Positions 1 to 13,059 of a stretch of 64,000 bases of DNA are shown one piece after another. Below the pieces are notes generated by a model, which saw only the letters and a list, made by a program, of their open reading frames with translations, ran no database searches and was not told the origin of the DNA. A program made the translations under genes and the position numbers. This DNA comes from Lamellibrachia columna (Eukaryota > Annelida > Polychaeta > Sabellida > Siboglinidae), in contig OY759263.1 in NCBI GenBank assembly GCA_963662155.1, positions 37,305,391-37,369,390 on the forward strand. Direction: 5' to 3'. How positions within the stretch are numbered: position 1 is the stretch's first letter; the number at the start of each line of letters is the position of its first letter.

Positions 1-1767
1 ATATGGTTTAGCCATATGTTTTGTAATATCTTTCATTTAATCCAATTTTACAATATCCATGTTACACTTTGGAAAAAAAAATTATACTGTATCAAAAGTT
101 GTTGCATGCAAACCAAAGAAATAAGCCTGATTTGAAATACCTGTAGTTGTATTTACATATTCTTATACTAGTTACTAGCTAGTAACAATGGACCAAAAAA
201 TGGCCCCAGAATTTGGGCATATTTAAAAAACTGATAACAACAGTTAATATTCAATGGAGACACGTGTTAATTTTTGCAATTGGGGAAATTGGTGACAATG
301 GTACAATGATTTGATAGTAACCATTACCATGATGGACTTAGCAAGCACAGGTGGGTTGTTTTTGTTGTTGCAACTTTGAGTACTCTACCATCTTCATTTA
401 ATCAATGTAACGTATTTGCTTTAATTTTATATATTATTCATATGTAGGGTATTAGACTTGGTACCAGTTTGTATTTGAAGTAGACGTGGAGTGGGGCACG
501 AGTCGAAACAATTGGACACAAATCGCCTGACTCCCTGAGATCTTCAAAGTGCACTTATGTTATCAGTATTTCTAGTTGCAGAGTAATGAATATTCACAAA
601 ACACATGTTGCCATGTAAATGTATTCCATAAAGAGCGATTTGCTCTCCCTAGACCTAGAATTATAACACTAAAATGTGTTACGTGTACACTGCACTGCCA
701 CTGGGTGAAAATTGGTGCCATTCTTGATTCACTTCAAATTGAAGCCTTCAAAGTTCACTTTCACAGTCAAATATCACATTAATCAGAATGTCTTGACAAA
801 TTGTATTGTCAATTGGATTGTTTGCCTCCTTAGTATCACCAGTATTAAGTAAATTAGTGTATTGTCCTTAAATTTTTTTACAATCATCACGCCTTCGTCC
901 ACGTTAAAAATAGCAAGGGTGTCCTCTTTTCATGTCGATAAACCAATCAGTTGTGTTGATTCCCCGGTATTCCCCAATGACGAATATCATTAAGTATGAA
1001 TCATCCAATAGACATTGGTGTTACAAATGCTAGGCTTTGAAAACGTTCAATGTGACTGCCCATGTGTTATGAAAATAAAATTTCACAACTCAACAGAATG
1101 TGCTAATTATTGCTTCCCATGTTAATACATCCAGTCAGTGAACTCCCATTATTGTTATCCGTGCATTTTCGACAAATTGGCAAAGCAGTCCAACTTTCCA
1201 TTCTCCAAATTCTGACTGGTTTCGCCGTTGGCGAAAGGCGATCGGTTAGCGTGAACCCAGACACGGACTGGTTCAATGAGATCACAACACACGTGTACAT
1301 AAGTTACTCATGTGAACCCAGACAGGGACTTGTTCTATGAGATCACAACAGAAGTGTACATAAGTTAATGTGAACCCAATGAGATCACAATACACGTGTA
1401 CATCATAACATGAGTTAGTGTGAACCCAGAGAGGGACTTGTTCAATGAGATCACAACAGAAGTGTACATAAGTTAATGTCAACCCAATGAGATCACAACA
1501 CACGTGTACATCGTAACATGAGTTAGTGTGAACCCAGAGAGGGACTTGTTCAATGAGATCACAACACACATGTACATAAGTTAGCATGAACCCAGGCAGG
1601 GTCTGGTTCAACGAATGAGATCAAAACACACTTGTACATATGTTCAATAAAATAATGTTAAAAAACATTTTGTGGGATTTTGACCTGTGGAATTGTTTCT
1701 ATAGGGATTATGTCGTATAACTATAATGGTGGTGACGTCTCACTGTAGATATGTTGCTTCCTTGCAG
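1..1767. other. Intronic or upstream DNA of the chimaerin gene
   Basis: No exon could be recognised before the acceptor at 1768. The upstream half of the C1 domain and any SH2 exons of the chimaerin must therefore lie outside the window, and this stretch is read as intron. It is AT-rich and holds only the imperfect repeat at about 1262-1640. Short open frames here have no recognisable similarity. Confidence 0.6.
1262..1640. repeat. Imperfect minisatellite, about 60-bp unit with longer higher-order period
   Basis: A block beginning with GTGAACCCAGA and running through TTCAATGAGATCACAACA and GTGTACATAAGTTA recurs about six times with substitutions and small deletions. Two shorter variants that lack the GAGAGGGACTTG part alternate with full units, giving a longer composite period. 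It lies about 130 bp upstream of the C1 exon, inside the intron. Confidence 0.8.
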
Positions 1768-4700
1768 ACTGTGGTTTCAATGCACACAAGAAGTGCTCGG
1801 AGAAGGTGCCAAATGATTGCATGCCAGATATGAAATATGTGAAGCGGATGTTCGGTGTTGACCTTACAACCCTCGTCAAGGCACAGAACACACTCATACC
1901 CATCGTGGTTAATATGTGCATTCAGGAAATTGAAGCACGAGGTAAGAGGCAGCAAATACAGATAATAAGTAATGTATGTGGTGGCCCACGTGGGGGGGGC
2001 ATAGTATCACAGCAGTTAGAATGCTGGACTGTCAACCAACAAGACTGGGGTTTGAGTCCACCTGCTGTAGTTTCGAAGCTTGGGCAATTTTGTTTACCCC
2101 ATATTTATCTTGGAAGAGACACTAAATTTATATAAGGAAAACACTGAAAATAAACCCACCGGTGCGATATCCAGTTGAGGTTTGCCAATTATGCAACGTA
2201 CGGATAGGTATACAAGTATATTAGAACTTGTAGAAAAAATTTTAGAACAAGTAGTAGCACATTTACGGATAATGCATGCACACATTTGCAATTTGTTCAC
2301 TTTAGCAAAACATACATTTAAAGTAGTAATGGATACAGTGAAGCAGTTTCTCAATTATGTAAAAAGGACACTTTGGAATGCCAACTTAAACTCTGTTTGT
2401 GGTAACTTGAATCATGTCCACAAAATTGTCTTCCATTTAAGAAATGTTTTAGGTTACAGATAATTCAAAAGGTGTACCCAGCAAAATGATAACAGTTGTT
2501 AGTTAGTTGGTTTTGTAGAATATCTACACAGTTTAAAGTTGCTACAGAAAATCACAGTTAACAAAATTGTGATCTTACGCAACAATTGGTGATTTTTTAT
2601 GTGGTGATTCCTTGTGACAAATAATGGTCGACCATTAACCCTTACATCAGTACTTCATTCGATCTTGCTTTCTTTGTCCCAACACTGGGAGTTAGAACAC
2701 TTCACCCTGCAGTATTTGTCATGCATTCATCACTCTCTGGATAGGAGATGATCTTAGCCTCCCTGACATCAACTGAAAAGACCAATGTGTCGTGGGAAAC
2801 AATTACCCACAGAAGATCAGCAACTCCTTCCTCAACAAAGTCAGTGACCTCGGACTCCATCAAACGAATGACTAGCCGATTAGAGGTGATACAATCCTGG
2901 ACATCTTCCTGACTTACAGGCCCAACCTGGTCACATGAACTTCCATCATATGAGACCTAGGGGATCATGGCATTGTGCACATTGACAGCTGCATCAAGGC
3001 TGCCAAGCACAGGCCTATTGTGAGGAAAATTAGCATCTGGAAGAAAACCGACTTTGCTGCTATTCGTGAAGAAACATTTTGACTGTAAAAATCAGTCTGT
3101 TGAACAAATGTGGGAATTTGTACACCAGCTGATGACCATGATGGAGAATTATATATACCAACAAAGAACAGCTCAATCAAGCACTACCAACCAAATATCA
3201 ACAACAACCTGAAGAGACAATCTTGTCGGAAGTATAGGGCATGGAGACTGGCTAAAACAACAATTAATGGTTTTTTCGGATTTCCGTTTTTTTCAGGGCC
3301 AAAAATAACGTTTTTGTAATTTGTGTGAAACCGGTTTTTAAATCTGGGGGGGAGTATAGGGTGATCATATTTTTCGTTTGTGGTTCATGTTTTTGCTGGA
3401 TAACTCTACCCACGTGTTACTTCCCATTGACATCAACAAACTTTTCTCCAACTATTTTCGATACGATCACTGAGATTGGATGAATATGCAGTGTGTTGGC
3501 CCTCTCCACCAATGGGATCATATGAAAGAAACAAGACTTGCATCTGTGCATCTTGCCAGTGGCCGCCAAATGAACTGGAAAGGTATAAATCACTTCAGTT
3601 GAAAATCCGGTTCATGTATGCCCCTTTGAAACCCATCCACTCTTTCAACCACACAAATGGCTAATAAAATATAATCATTTTATCAGTTTCATGAATATTT
3701 TCTTGCCTCATCTATTAATTTGGTCAGAAATCAATTTTAAAATTGGTTATTTTTCACTATCCATGTAAAATTCTAATTAGGGCCTACATCGACTCTTCCT
3801 CAGTTTTTTTCTCTCAATTCATGATGACACATCAAATTCAGAGTCTAATTTATATCTGAAGTTGTTTTCATATGTGTCTCACCCATTAATTCATTAAGAG
3901 GGTAACGCTAGAAGTCTAGTTTTTAGCTTTTTCACGAGTATTTAGTGGGTGATAATATTCACTAAATCTAATATTTTATATCTCATATTTTGGGAGGGTG
4001 AGAGGATGAGGTTAAATATCATTCACACCAAAACATTTAGTTTTGGCTCCAAAGTGTCTCAGAATTCACCACAGAGCATCTTATTTTAAAAGCTTTCCTG
4101 GGAGAGGTCCACTAGACCCCCCTAGCAGGAGGGGGTTGCCCCCTCCCACACCCTCCCCTGCGTCAAACCTTTGGCCAACGCCCCCTCGCTTCTTTCAGGC
4201 CCTTGCCATCTAGTCAAATTATTTCAGGATTTTTCCTCTTGTGCCTGTCACATCCCTGAAGAAAGCAGATGGCCTTCAATGGAGCGAAATGTCACCATCT
4301 AACCGTCACAAAGAAAAGGAACAGGATCTCCACCAGCTACATGTTGCATGACCAAACCTTGGAAAAAAGTAACAAGCGCTGAGTACCTAAAAGTTGAGAT
4401 GACTGAAAATCTCCACTGGGGAAAATATATTCAAGTAACTGCTGCCAAGGCCATTAAAGTGAGCGCCTTCGTCTACAAAAACCTCAAGGGATGCCAGCAA
4501 CTGTCCAAACTCAAAGCCTCATACAACCAGTGCTAGAATACACAGCAACTTCTTAAAACCTCACTGGAGATGGTGCAATGATGCTCAGCTCGCCGCATCC
4601 TTCACAACTTCAGCTCTACCTCTAGTGCCTCTGCATTGGTTGCACAGCTCCAACTTGAGAACCTGCAGTCCAGGAGAACATCAGACAGAGTCAACATGAC

Positions 4701-7700
4701 GTACACAATCATAAATGAACCCAGCAACCATAGCTCTAGAGGACATCAAGCTAAGCTCAAAATTGCCCACTTTTGAACTGACACTTCTTCTTCCCATCAT
4801 CAACCCAACTCTGGAACAGTGGACCTCTAAATTCCTACCTTCATTCAGTGAAGCACTGAAGGGATGAATGGTGCACCACGTATAATCAGATTAATCATTA
4901 ACAGTGTCTTTTTATTAGTTCTTAACTTTTTACATTATTATTATCGTTTTTAATTTTGTTTTTAACTTTTAACATAGCATTTAACACTGCTGCCTTTTAA
5001 TCACCAGAAAAGTACTAGCTCCACACACTATTCCTCATGTAGAGTTTATTCCTCGATACTCAGGGCATATACAGTAACATAAAGAAAGAAAGTGTAAAAA
5101 GAGGGTAATGTATAAAAGTTGGCTATATGTATTTGTTGATGAAGTGTGGTTTCTCTGATGTTCAGTCATTCATTATGACAGGTCTTGACGCAGAAGGGTT
5201 GTACCGGGTGGCTGGTTTCCATGACGACGTTGAAGCTATCAGAATGTCATTCGACAAAGGTAATGATCAATCTGATGAAAATTGGTGTTATGGTTATTCG
5301 TTAAGCTGGGAAATAACGAATGAAATCGTTTTAACACACCACTATTTTAACTGCAGTGTATTCAGAAGATTTCATCTTTAAATTTTATTCATTTCATCTT
5401 TAAATTTGAGGATCTTTAAGTGTAAATTATTACTTTCTGGTAGGATCTTGTTTAGATGCCCTAGCAATATTCTTGGTCACATAGATATGCCATGATTGAT
5501 TACTGCTAAAACATAAATTGTTGTGACAAACTGTTAGTTTGAAGGTTAGAACATCGTCGGGAAGATATATGTGAACAAAGTGTAGTCTGTGTAGTAATTG
5601 CAGCGTGGCTGAATTCTACCAATAGAAGTTGGGTGGCGTTGGAATGGATAGGTAAATGGAAGTGTAAAGCGCTTTGAGTGTTCTGAGGAACTGGAAACTG
5701 CACTGTGGTCAGTATACAGGCTGTACCATGTACTGGAAACTGCACTGTGGTCAGACATTTAAATGTAAAGTGATCAGTGTACAGGCTGTACCGTGTATAG
5801 TGATCAGTGTACAGGCTGTACCATGTACGGTGATCACTGTACAGGTTATACCATGTACAGTGATCAGTGTACAAACTGCACCGCATACAATGATCATTAT
5901 GCAGGCTGTACTGTATACAGTGATCAGTGTACAGGCTGTAACATGTACAGTGTACAGGCGGTACCATGTACAGTAATCAGTGTACAGGCTGTACCATGTA
6001 CAATGATCAGTGTACAGGCTGTCAGGCTGTACCATGTAAACTGATCAGTGTACAGGCTGTACTGTGTAAAGTGATCAGTGTACAGCCTGTACCATGTACA
6101 GTGATCAGTGTACAGGCTGTACCATGTGTAGTGATCAGTGTACAGCCTGTACCATGTACAGTGTGCAGGCTGTACCATGTACAGTAATCAGTGTACAGGC
6201 TGTCAGGCTGTACCGCGTAAACTGATCAGTGTACAGGCTGTACCATGTAAAGTGATCAGTGTACAGGTTGTACCATGTACAGTGATCAGTGACAGGTTGT
6301 ACCATGTAAAGTGATCAGAGTACAGGCTGTACCATGTAAACTGATCAGTGTACAGGTTGTACCATGTACAGTGATCAGTGACAGGCTGTACCATGTAAAG
6401 TGATCAGAGTACAGGCTGTACCATGTACAGTGATCAGTGACAGGCTGTACCATGTAAAGTGATCAGTGTACAAACTGTACCATGTAAAGTGATCAGTGTA
6501 CAGGTTGTACCATGTACAGTGATCAGTGACAGGCTGTACTGTGTAAAGTGATCAGTGTACAGGTTGTACCATGTACAGTGATCAGTGACAGGCTGTACCA
6601 TGTAAAGTGATCAGAGTACAGGCTGTACCATGTACAGTGATCAGTGACAGGCTGTACCATGTAAAGTGATCAGTGTACAGACTGTACCATGTAAAGTGAT
6701 CAGAGTACAGGCTGTACCATGTAAACTTATCAGTGTACAGGTTGTACCATGTACAGTGATCAGTGACAGGCTGTACCATGTAAAGTGATCAGAGTACAGG
6801 CTGTACCATGTACAGTGATCAGTGTACAAGCTGTACCATGTAAAGTTATCAGTGTACAGGCTGTACTATGTACTGTGATCAGTGACAGGCTGTACCATCA
6901 GTGTTCAGACTATTCCGTGTAAAGTGATCAGACACTTACCTTGGCAGTCATATTTTCTTTGCACAAAATGAGTTTCCACACTGCCATAGCTATAAACCAA
7001 TGCTCTGTCATTTGTAAGTTTGACTTTGTGTCAGATTTACTGAACTACAATGTTAGAAACATGTATAACTAAGATTAAATAAAATCTTGGTAATGGCAAA
7101 TTAATATTAGAATGCACAGTTAATTTGTTGCATTTTCACACATAAAATGCATGTCACTTCGGTGTTCTATGTTATCTGTACTAAGAGGTAATGGAAATAA
7201 TCATGTGTGATGGTCAAATATAAACATTACTTAACATCCGACTGCAGTACTTGTACATTAACCATGTCATCATTATCATGACAACTATCATGTTATTTGT
7301 CATTTCTTAGATGGTGAATTGACGGACATCAGTACGGACAGGTACGAGGACATAAACACTATCACTAGTGTCCTCAAGCTCTACCTGCGACTACTGCCTA
7401 TTCCCCTTATCACGTTTGATCTCTACCACAAGGTCATCGATGTCATCAGTAAGCATATTCCTCATAACGTTTGTCCTCCACAATAAGGTCATCTAATATC
7501 TCTTGGAACTTATGTTTGTTGGAAAGGCACTGCACCTCTGTAACTGGTCAAAGGTAGTGGTCAGAAATTGTCAAAAGAACTTAATATTTTTAAACTATCA
7601 AAAGAAGCTATAATCTAAAGTCTACAGACGAAATTGCATTTAAAGAAACCCAGCAATGAATAAAAACTATGACCATTTGTAGAGTGCACAGAGAAAGATG

Positions 7701-9176
7701 ACATGTTGATGGATGCGCACATAAAGGTTCAACAGAAGCAAACACTATAAACATCTAAGTAGGAACAGTTTGTTGTACGAGAGGCAGAAGTCAACAAAAA
7801 ATTACAATGGTTGAACAACAGTCAAGACAATAGAAATGAGCAACTGTGGAGAACACAAGAGTTGTTTTTGCTATCGTTGATTAATTTTATTGTGGTTGTA
7901 AATACTTGTTTTTTTCTGTTTCTTTTCCTGTATGTCCTTTCTGTCTCTCCATCACAGAGCAAGAAGATCTGAACTTGGATGTGGCTTTGGATGACTTGAG
8001 AAGGACATTTATGCAGCTGCCTCCAGCCCACTTTCACACGCTGAAATACCTCATAGCTCATTTATACAGGTAACATAAATTGTGGTGAACTACTTTTGTG
8101 GAATTGATAATATTGATAAATTAACATACAATAAAAGTTCATTAAAACAGCCTGGCCTAACATACCTAAAGTTACAAAGTCTGATCGATTTTATTGCATG
8201 ATCATGTTACATATGTGTAGTATAAACTACCTATTTTATTGTATGATCGTGTTACATATATGTAATATAAACTACCTATTCTAACATATTGACTGCCCAA
8301 ATGTGTTGGAAGCTCCATTCTCAGTTAATGTTGTCTATCATGAAATGGGTTTGTTAATGTGTTGTAATAAGTACTTATCTATGTACCTACTGATGCATAA
8401 GGCAGAAGCAAGACTTCTGTTCATCTGTCAGTCTGGAGCTGTCTCAGCAGCCTGGCCCCAGTTGAGATGCATTTCCTGTAATTCCCCTCTACAATTCTCC
8501 TCCAGGTTGTTGTTGGTCGTTTTCGTTTTTCTTCGGGGGTCATTATAATATGGGCAGTCAGTTTGTTAGAAGAATGCATACATTTTAAAATCTTCAAAAG
8601 AATTGACATTGATCATTAGATTGGGTAACTTGCAAATATGTGAAAAGCCTTGTGTCACAGTATTATAAGAGTGGAGCCACTTTTGCTCTTTCTGCCGAAT
8701 TTCGGCTGGGTCCAGTTGAAAATAATTTAATAGTTCATCCGACGATTTTGTCAAAACTAAATAACACATTTGCAAAAACGAACTAGCAGTATGTAATAGT
8801 GGATACTAGACAGGTTAAATTTTTCGTGAAATGTTTCTGATATGAGATTTTTTTAAATGTAATTGAAGATGAAGCTTTAAATGAACCACATATATAAAAA
8901 ATATTATTTGACTGTTATCTGTTTAATATGTTTCAGAGCAAATGTCACCTGCAGACAACCATAACAATTATTTGCTAACATGCTTTTTATTTGCTGTGCA
9001 GGGTAACTGAACAGAAACAAGTTAATATGATGAGTCCAGAGAATCTGGCCACAGTGTTCGCCCCAACCATTCTACGGTCACCTGAAACTGACCCACTGAC
9101 CAGTCTAACTGCGGTCAAATATGAGCGTGAACTTGTTGACCTTATCATCTTGCACCAGAATGTTCTGTTTGACTGA
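1768..9176 (+). CDS. CHN: Chimaerin, 3' part: end of C1 zinc finger and complete RhoGAP domain (5 exons)
   Basis: Exons are 1768-1941, 5182-5259, 7311-7448, 7958-8069 and 9002-9176 (stop TGA 9174-9176). All have AG/GT borders and matching phases, giving about 224 residues. Exon 1 encodes the last C1 zinc ligands (C-x4-H-x2-C-x7-[10 protein letters not shown] then VPNDC) and runs directly into the RhoGAP domain ([10 protein letters not shown]). Exon 2 carries GLYRVAG; its Arg (codon 5205-5207) is the arginine finger. Exon 3 has [12 protein letters not shown] and the last exon [14 protein letters not shown], the conserved Lys and Asn blocks. Chimaerins bind diacylglycerol through C1 and stimulate GTP hydrolysis by Rac at membranes. 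The C1-then-GAP order with this linker is typical of CHN1/CHN2; the family has 1:2 invertebrate-to-vertebrate orthology, so no finer symbol is given. The N-terminal half (SH2, if present, and first half of C1) is not in the window. No lesion is seen. Confidence 0.95.
1995..2125 (+). mobile_element. tRNA-derived SINE fragment
   Basis: A pol III A-box-like stretch (AGCAGTTAGAATGCTGG) is followed about 35 bp later by a B-box-like GGTTTGAGTCC. Then comes TTCGAAGCTTGGGCAA, a block also found in another SINE here (reverse strand near 32240). It lacks a 3' tail and a good tRNA fold, so it is a truncated SINE and not a tRNA gene. Confidence 0.6.
2690..3260 (+). pseudogene. LINE fragment, endonuclease-to-RT linker region
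   Basis: Frameshifted translation gives blocks typical of non-LTR retrotransposons after the endonuclease: [14 protein letters not shown], a [18 protein letters not shown] stretch, and [19 protein letters not shown]. Frames change several times and no ORF is intact. The RT C-terminal piece at 4200-5095 has the same orientation and is probably from the same insertion, with foreign or lost sequence between them. Confidence 0.6.
4200..5095 (+). pseudogene. LINE fragment, RT C-terminus and 3' end (CR1/L2-like)
   Basis: Translation shows the palm/thumb end of a non-LTR reverse transcriptase: [19 protein letters not shown], then [19 protein letters not shown] and a degenerate LEYTATVWDPH-type block in shifted frames. 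An AT-rich 3' region follows and ends near 5095 in a short AAAGAAAGAAAG tail. Several stops and shifts make it inactive. It sits in the chimaerin intron before the exon at 5182. Confidence 0.65.
5555..5690 (+). mobile_element. SINE fragment (3' half)
   Basis: The segment with TGTGAACAAAGTGTAGTC, TAATTGCAGCGTGGCTGAATT and GAAGTGTAAAGCGCTTTGAG matches the interior and 3' half of the longer SINE at 31985-32310 (reverse strand) and the copies at 30155 and 39478. It ends where the 30-bp satellite begins, so the satellite may have nucleated at the SINE end. Confidence 0.7.
5695..6945. repeat. 30-bp palindromic satellite, about 40 copies
   Basis: The consensus unit is built from CAGTGATCAGTGTACAGG plus CTGTACCATGTA, with common 28-31 bp variants. 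Nearly every part of the unit is a dyad: TGATCA, GTACAG-G-CTGTAC and the GTACATGG/CCATGTAC pair. Both strands therefore read almost alike and give similar spurious peptides. It lies in the chimaerin intron between exons 5182-5259 and 7311-7448. No coding role is supported. Confidence 0.9.
8575..8850. repeat. Dispersed repeat, copy 1 (second copy 31065-31340)
   Basis: About 270 bp aligns by eye with 31065-31340 in the same orientation. Shared blocks include GATCATTAGATTGGGTAACTT (GGATCGGG in the other copy), ACACATTTGCA and AGTGGATACTAGACA. It has no coding capacity and no clear terminal repeat. One copy is in a chimaerin intron and the other in intron 1 of the transporter, so this is an unclassified interspersed element. 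Confidence 0.7.
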
Positions 9177-9189
9177 ACACGGCAGTGCC

Positions 9190-9440
9190 ATTGATCTGCC
9201 ATCTAGTGACTGATGATGCAGTTGTGCTGCCATCAAGTGACTGATGACACATCTGTACTCCCATCTAATGACTGATAACGCAGTTGTGCTGCAATCTGGT
9301 GACTGATGACACGGTTGTACTGTCATCTAGTGACTGATGATGCAGTTGTGCTGCCATCTAGTGACTGATGGTGCAGTTGTGCTGCAATCTGGTGACTGAA
9401 GATGCAGTTGTGCTGCCATCTACTGACTGATGATGCAGTT
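9190..9440. repeat. Minisatellite of about 40 bp right after the chimaerin stop
   Basis: The phrase GTGACTGATGATGCAGTTGTGCTGCCATCTA recurs about six times with changes such as ACACGGTTGTACTG. It starts only about 15 bp after the stop codon, so it would be transcribed in the proximal 3' UTR. Confidence 0.85.
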
Positions 9441-11379
9441 CGTTTTCCATATTGTAGCTAATGATGGAGTTGCTCTGCCATTTGGTGAATGACAGTGACA
9501 TTGACCTTTGAGCATTGAAATGTTAGAATTGTGCACACACTAAGTGTTGAGTGCTGCTGCTGTGGGATGAGAAAGATTCTCTTTGATGTCTAATGGCATG
9601 CTGAGGGGGCATCTCGGTCTGGTAGAAATGATTAGGGCATTTGCAGTGTTGGTGGTGGAAAATGCCTGATGGGTGATGAAGTATGACAAATCAATGACAT
9701 TGTGTACTGTCAAGGGACGTAGTAGTCGTGGGTGAATAATCAGTCATTTCTCCTGCATCAGGACCAGAATGTCTTCTCTCTATGCCATCAATCATTTGCT
9801 GTGTTCATCAAAACTATACATTAATGTGGCAATGGCTATGTCGCTGAGAATACCACTTGTAATGGTTGGACATTGATGTTTAATATTTTATAGTTATTTA
9901 TAGCTCAGGCAGACAGTACACCCACGCAGGTGTGAGACACGGTACCACTTGGTGGTCTGTATCGCTGGTCGGGCAGAACAAGTGGATGTAGTTTTAGCTG
10001 ACAACGGTCAACTTAACTGTAGTATTTATTCATGATAAAAGTGCTAACTAGTTAACATATTTATATATATTTGTTTTTTCGAGCAACCGTAAACATGCAC
10101 TCTCATTTATTTACCAATAGCAGCTGAGCATCACCCATAATATAGAAATATGAATCTTACAGTCGCCAAAACAGTTGTGAAATAATGGCTAGAAGTACAA
10201 TATTTTTTACTTCAGCTTCCTGGAAATTGTAATATAAAGTACTTATGCATTAACATGATCCAAATGTGTGTTCTAAATAGGTTTCCATAAATGGTCCATA
10301 ATTGTAATGCATAAATGTAAACTTATTACAAAGAACAGATATATGGTAAAAACAGCAATAAGTAGAGGAGAGTGAATTGATGGGATTTACCATTAAGTTT
10401 ATTTGAGTAATATAGAGGTGTAAGATATATGGTGGTTAGTTTGATGAAGGTGAAAGTTTGTTGTGATATTGTTATTGGTTCTGTTGTATGTCCTGCCCAT
10501 CGTGAATCATTACTCACTCGGTGCTTGGGTCAGGAGGCCAGAGTAGGTTTAAACTAATTTGATTATTGTAGATGAACAGTGTAAACTGTGTACTTTAAGT
10601 GATTGATTAGTCACCACAGTTTGTTGTATCTGTCATATACCTAATATACATAGACAGACTTATGTATTAGAAATCTAATGCCAGGTTTTTTATGTGGCAA
10701 CAGAAATACGTTTACATAGCAGCTTGTAACGGTATAAGACAGTGTGGAGGGGTCAAAGTTGGTGGTTGCATATGTCAACTAGCTACTTGTTTTCTGTTTT
10801 CGTGGTGAAGAGTCATCGCATGTTTCATTATTTTTAAATTGTTCCGTTAAATAATACATTTAATGACAGAATAATTATATTTACAGAAGATCGGGAACAT
10901 CATGTGTAATGTACATTTAGGTGTAAGATATATACATAATGATGTTATAAGTTGATGTGTTGACAGACTGCTACTACTTCTAGCAGTCATATGACTGTGG
11001 AATGATGTGTATATGTTTGCTGTATTTATTTCTTCGATCTATTATCATGTTGTGGTAGGGAAGGATCATCAGCAATTTTTATTGTATAGTAGTGTAGCAT
11101 GCTGGATGTTATATAGTCATTGATTAGAGGAATTGTGGATGGCCATTAGTTTGTACACGTTTCTACATGTTTATATGCATACTTGTGTGTTTAAATACAG
11201 CAAACAGACTGTATGCATGTTTACACAGTGAGTCTGTAGAACTCAGTCTGCTACAAGTGAAGGATCTACAATAGATCTTGTCCCTAACACCACATAGGAA
11301 AGGGGTCTGGTTATTTATCTTGCTATGTCATATTATTGCTGTCATTGAAACCCAATGATTCTCCAGACAGATGGACACT

Positions 11380-11700
11380 GGTAACACTGGTCGTTGGAGA
11401 CAGAGCTGTGTGGTGATACTGGTCCCAGAAGACAGGTTGTTGTTGCTTAAAACAAGAATGCTGATAACAGTAATCTCTGAAGAATGTGATTTAATGCAAG
11501 TAGTGTCTCAAGACAGGTGATCTGATGAAAATGGTCTCTCAGGACAGCTGGTCCGATGCCAATGGTCTCTCGGGACAGGTGGTCAGATGAAACTGGTCTC
11601 ACAGATGATCTGATGATGGTGATCTGTGTGACTGATGAGAGTTGTATTTGAAAACACGTGGTGTTTGAAGACTGGTCTCTCAGATATTATATGGTGTGCA
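11380..11700. repeat. Degenerate tandem repeat (GGTCTC-rich)
   Basis: Blocks resembling GGTCTCTCAGGACAGGTGGTC followed by TGATGAAAAT recur about seven times at irregular 30-45 bp spacing. The repeats are old and divergent. No ORF is supported. Confidence 0.6.
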
Positions 11701-12179
11701 AGAAACTATTGAGTTTATGAACTCCTGTGTAGTTGACTAGCTTTAATTCAGCTATTGAATATAGCAGCAGTCAACAACAAAGTGAGTTGACATGGTCTTA
11801 CTTTGTTTTGTTCACTGTCTTCGTAGTCTTCTTTCACAGTTTGCCCTTCTGCAGAAGTTTGGCTGCCAGATATCACAGTTCAATGAACCACATTTTGTGC
11901 TGCCTCATTACCTATTTACCTATTCGCACAAAGCGTACTAAATTAAATGGAGAAGGGGGTAAAGACTGTCATGTAGCACCATGCTGCACAAGGAATGTTA
12001 CAAAACTATTATTGTTTTAAATCACATAACCGTTCACGGTGCAACACTGTAATACAATCCGACATCTTGGAAACTCACCACTACGTGGAAAACAAACGAG
12101 AGGTGACATTGTAAGATACACAGAGATACATACAGTCTGAATGTAGTCAGCCCCTTCCTCAACCAGAGATCAATGAAGA

Positions 12180-12690
12180 AGTTTTCTCTTGGGGCCATAG
12201 GTCAATTAAAAGTGGCACTGTTTTATCTTAGAGCCATAGGTCAATGAAGAGTGGTGCTATATTTTCTTGGAACCATAGATAAGTGAAGAGTGGCATTGCT
12301 TGTTCTTGGGGCCATAGATCAATGAAGAGTGGCATTGTTTTTTCTTGGAACCATAGATCAGTGAAGAGTGGGATTGTTTTTTCTTGGGGCCATAGATAAA
12401 TGAAGAGTGTCCGTGGTTTCTCTTGGGGCCATAGATCAATGAAGAGTGGCAGTGGTCTCTTGGGGCCATAGATCAATGAAGCATGGCAGTGGTTTCTTTT
12501 GGGGCCATAGATCAATGAAGAGTATCAGTTTCTTGGGCCATAAGACAATGGAGGATGTCATCACATGGGGACCACATGACAATGGAGTGTGTCAGTCTTC
12601 TGTAGGTGACCATAGGACAATGGAGGGTGGTGTGGTCTTCTGTGAGGGATCACTGGACATTGCAGGGTGTCACAGTCTTCTGTTGAGGGC
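12180..12690. repeat. Minisatellite of about 40 bp, about 12 copies
   Basis: The unit is approximately TTCTTGGGGCCATAGATCAA followed by TGAAGAGTGGCATTGT, with decay toward the right where units become GGGGACCACATGACAATGGA. Small open frames on both strands here are by-products of the period and are not genes. Confidence 0.85.
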
Positions 12691-13028
12691 CATAGACTAT
12701 CAACAAACAACCATTTCAATAACTTCTTGCTGGATATTTATATATTATACATATCCATGATTTAAAAATTTCTAAGCTCTGTTTAATATTTGCATAGTGC
12801 AGATGGATGCACGTTGTCCTGTCAGCCAGACATTTATCTGCTACCACTCTGCCCTTGTATGACCGAATTTCTAATCTTGTGTGATATATAAAATCGTGAA
12901 TGTAGACAACTGAAGACAGGGAACAACTTGTGTTAATCCTGACAACTGCCATCACTGCTGGCTGTTATACACTGAACACAGAGTGAATGTATTTATCTTG
13001 ACCGATTCATTGGGTGCATTTCTTGCCA

Positions 13029-13034
13029 AATAAA
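13029..13034 (+). promoter_or_regulatory. Candidate poly(A) signal of the chimaerin transcript
   Basis: Canonical AATAAA on the plus strand, about 3.85 kb after the stop codon. It is only a candidate, because a 3' end nearer the stop cannot be excluded. Confidence 0.35.
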
Positions 13035-13059
13035 TGTTTAAATAGAACATGAATCAGAT

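Noticed and set aside
1103..1611. ORFs on both strands over the first minisatellite
   Set aside because: By-products of the repeat unit in an intron; no similarity and no splice connection to the chimaerin exons.
1995..2070. tRNA gene suggested by A and B box
   Set aside because: Arms do not pair and SINE body sequence follows. The same applies to the head of the reverse-strand SINE at about 32300 and the A box at 63975.
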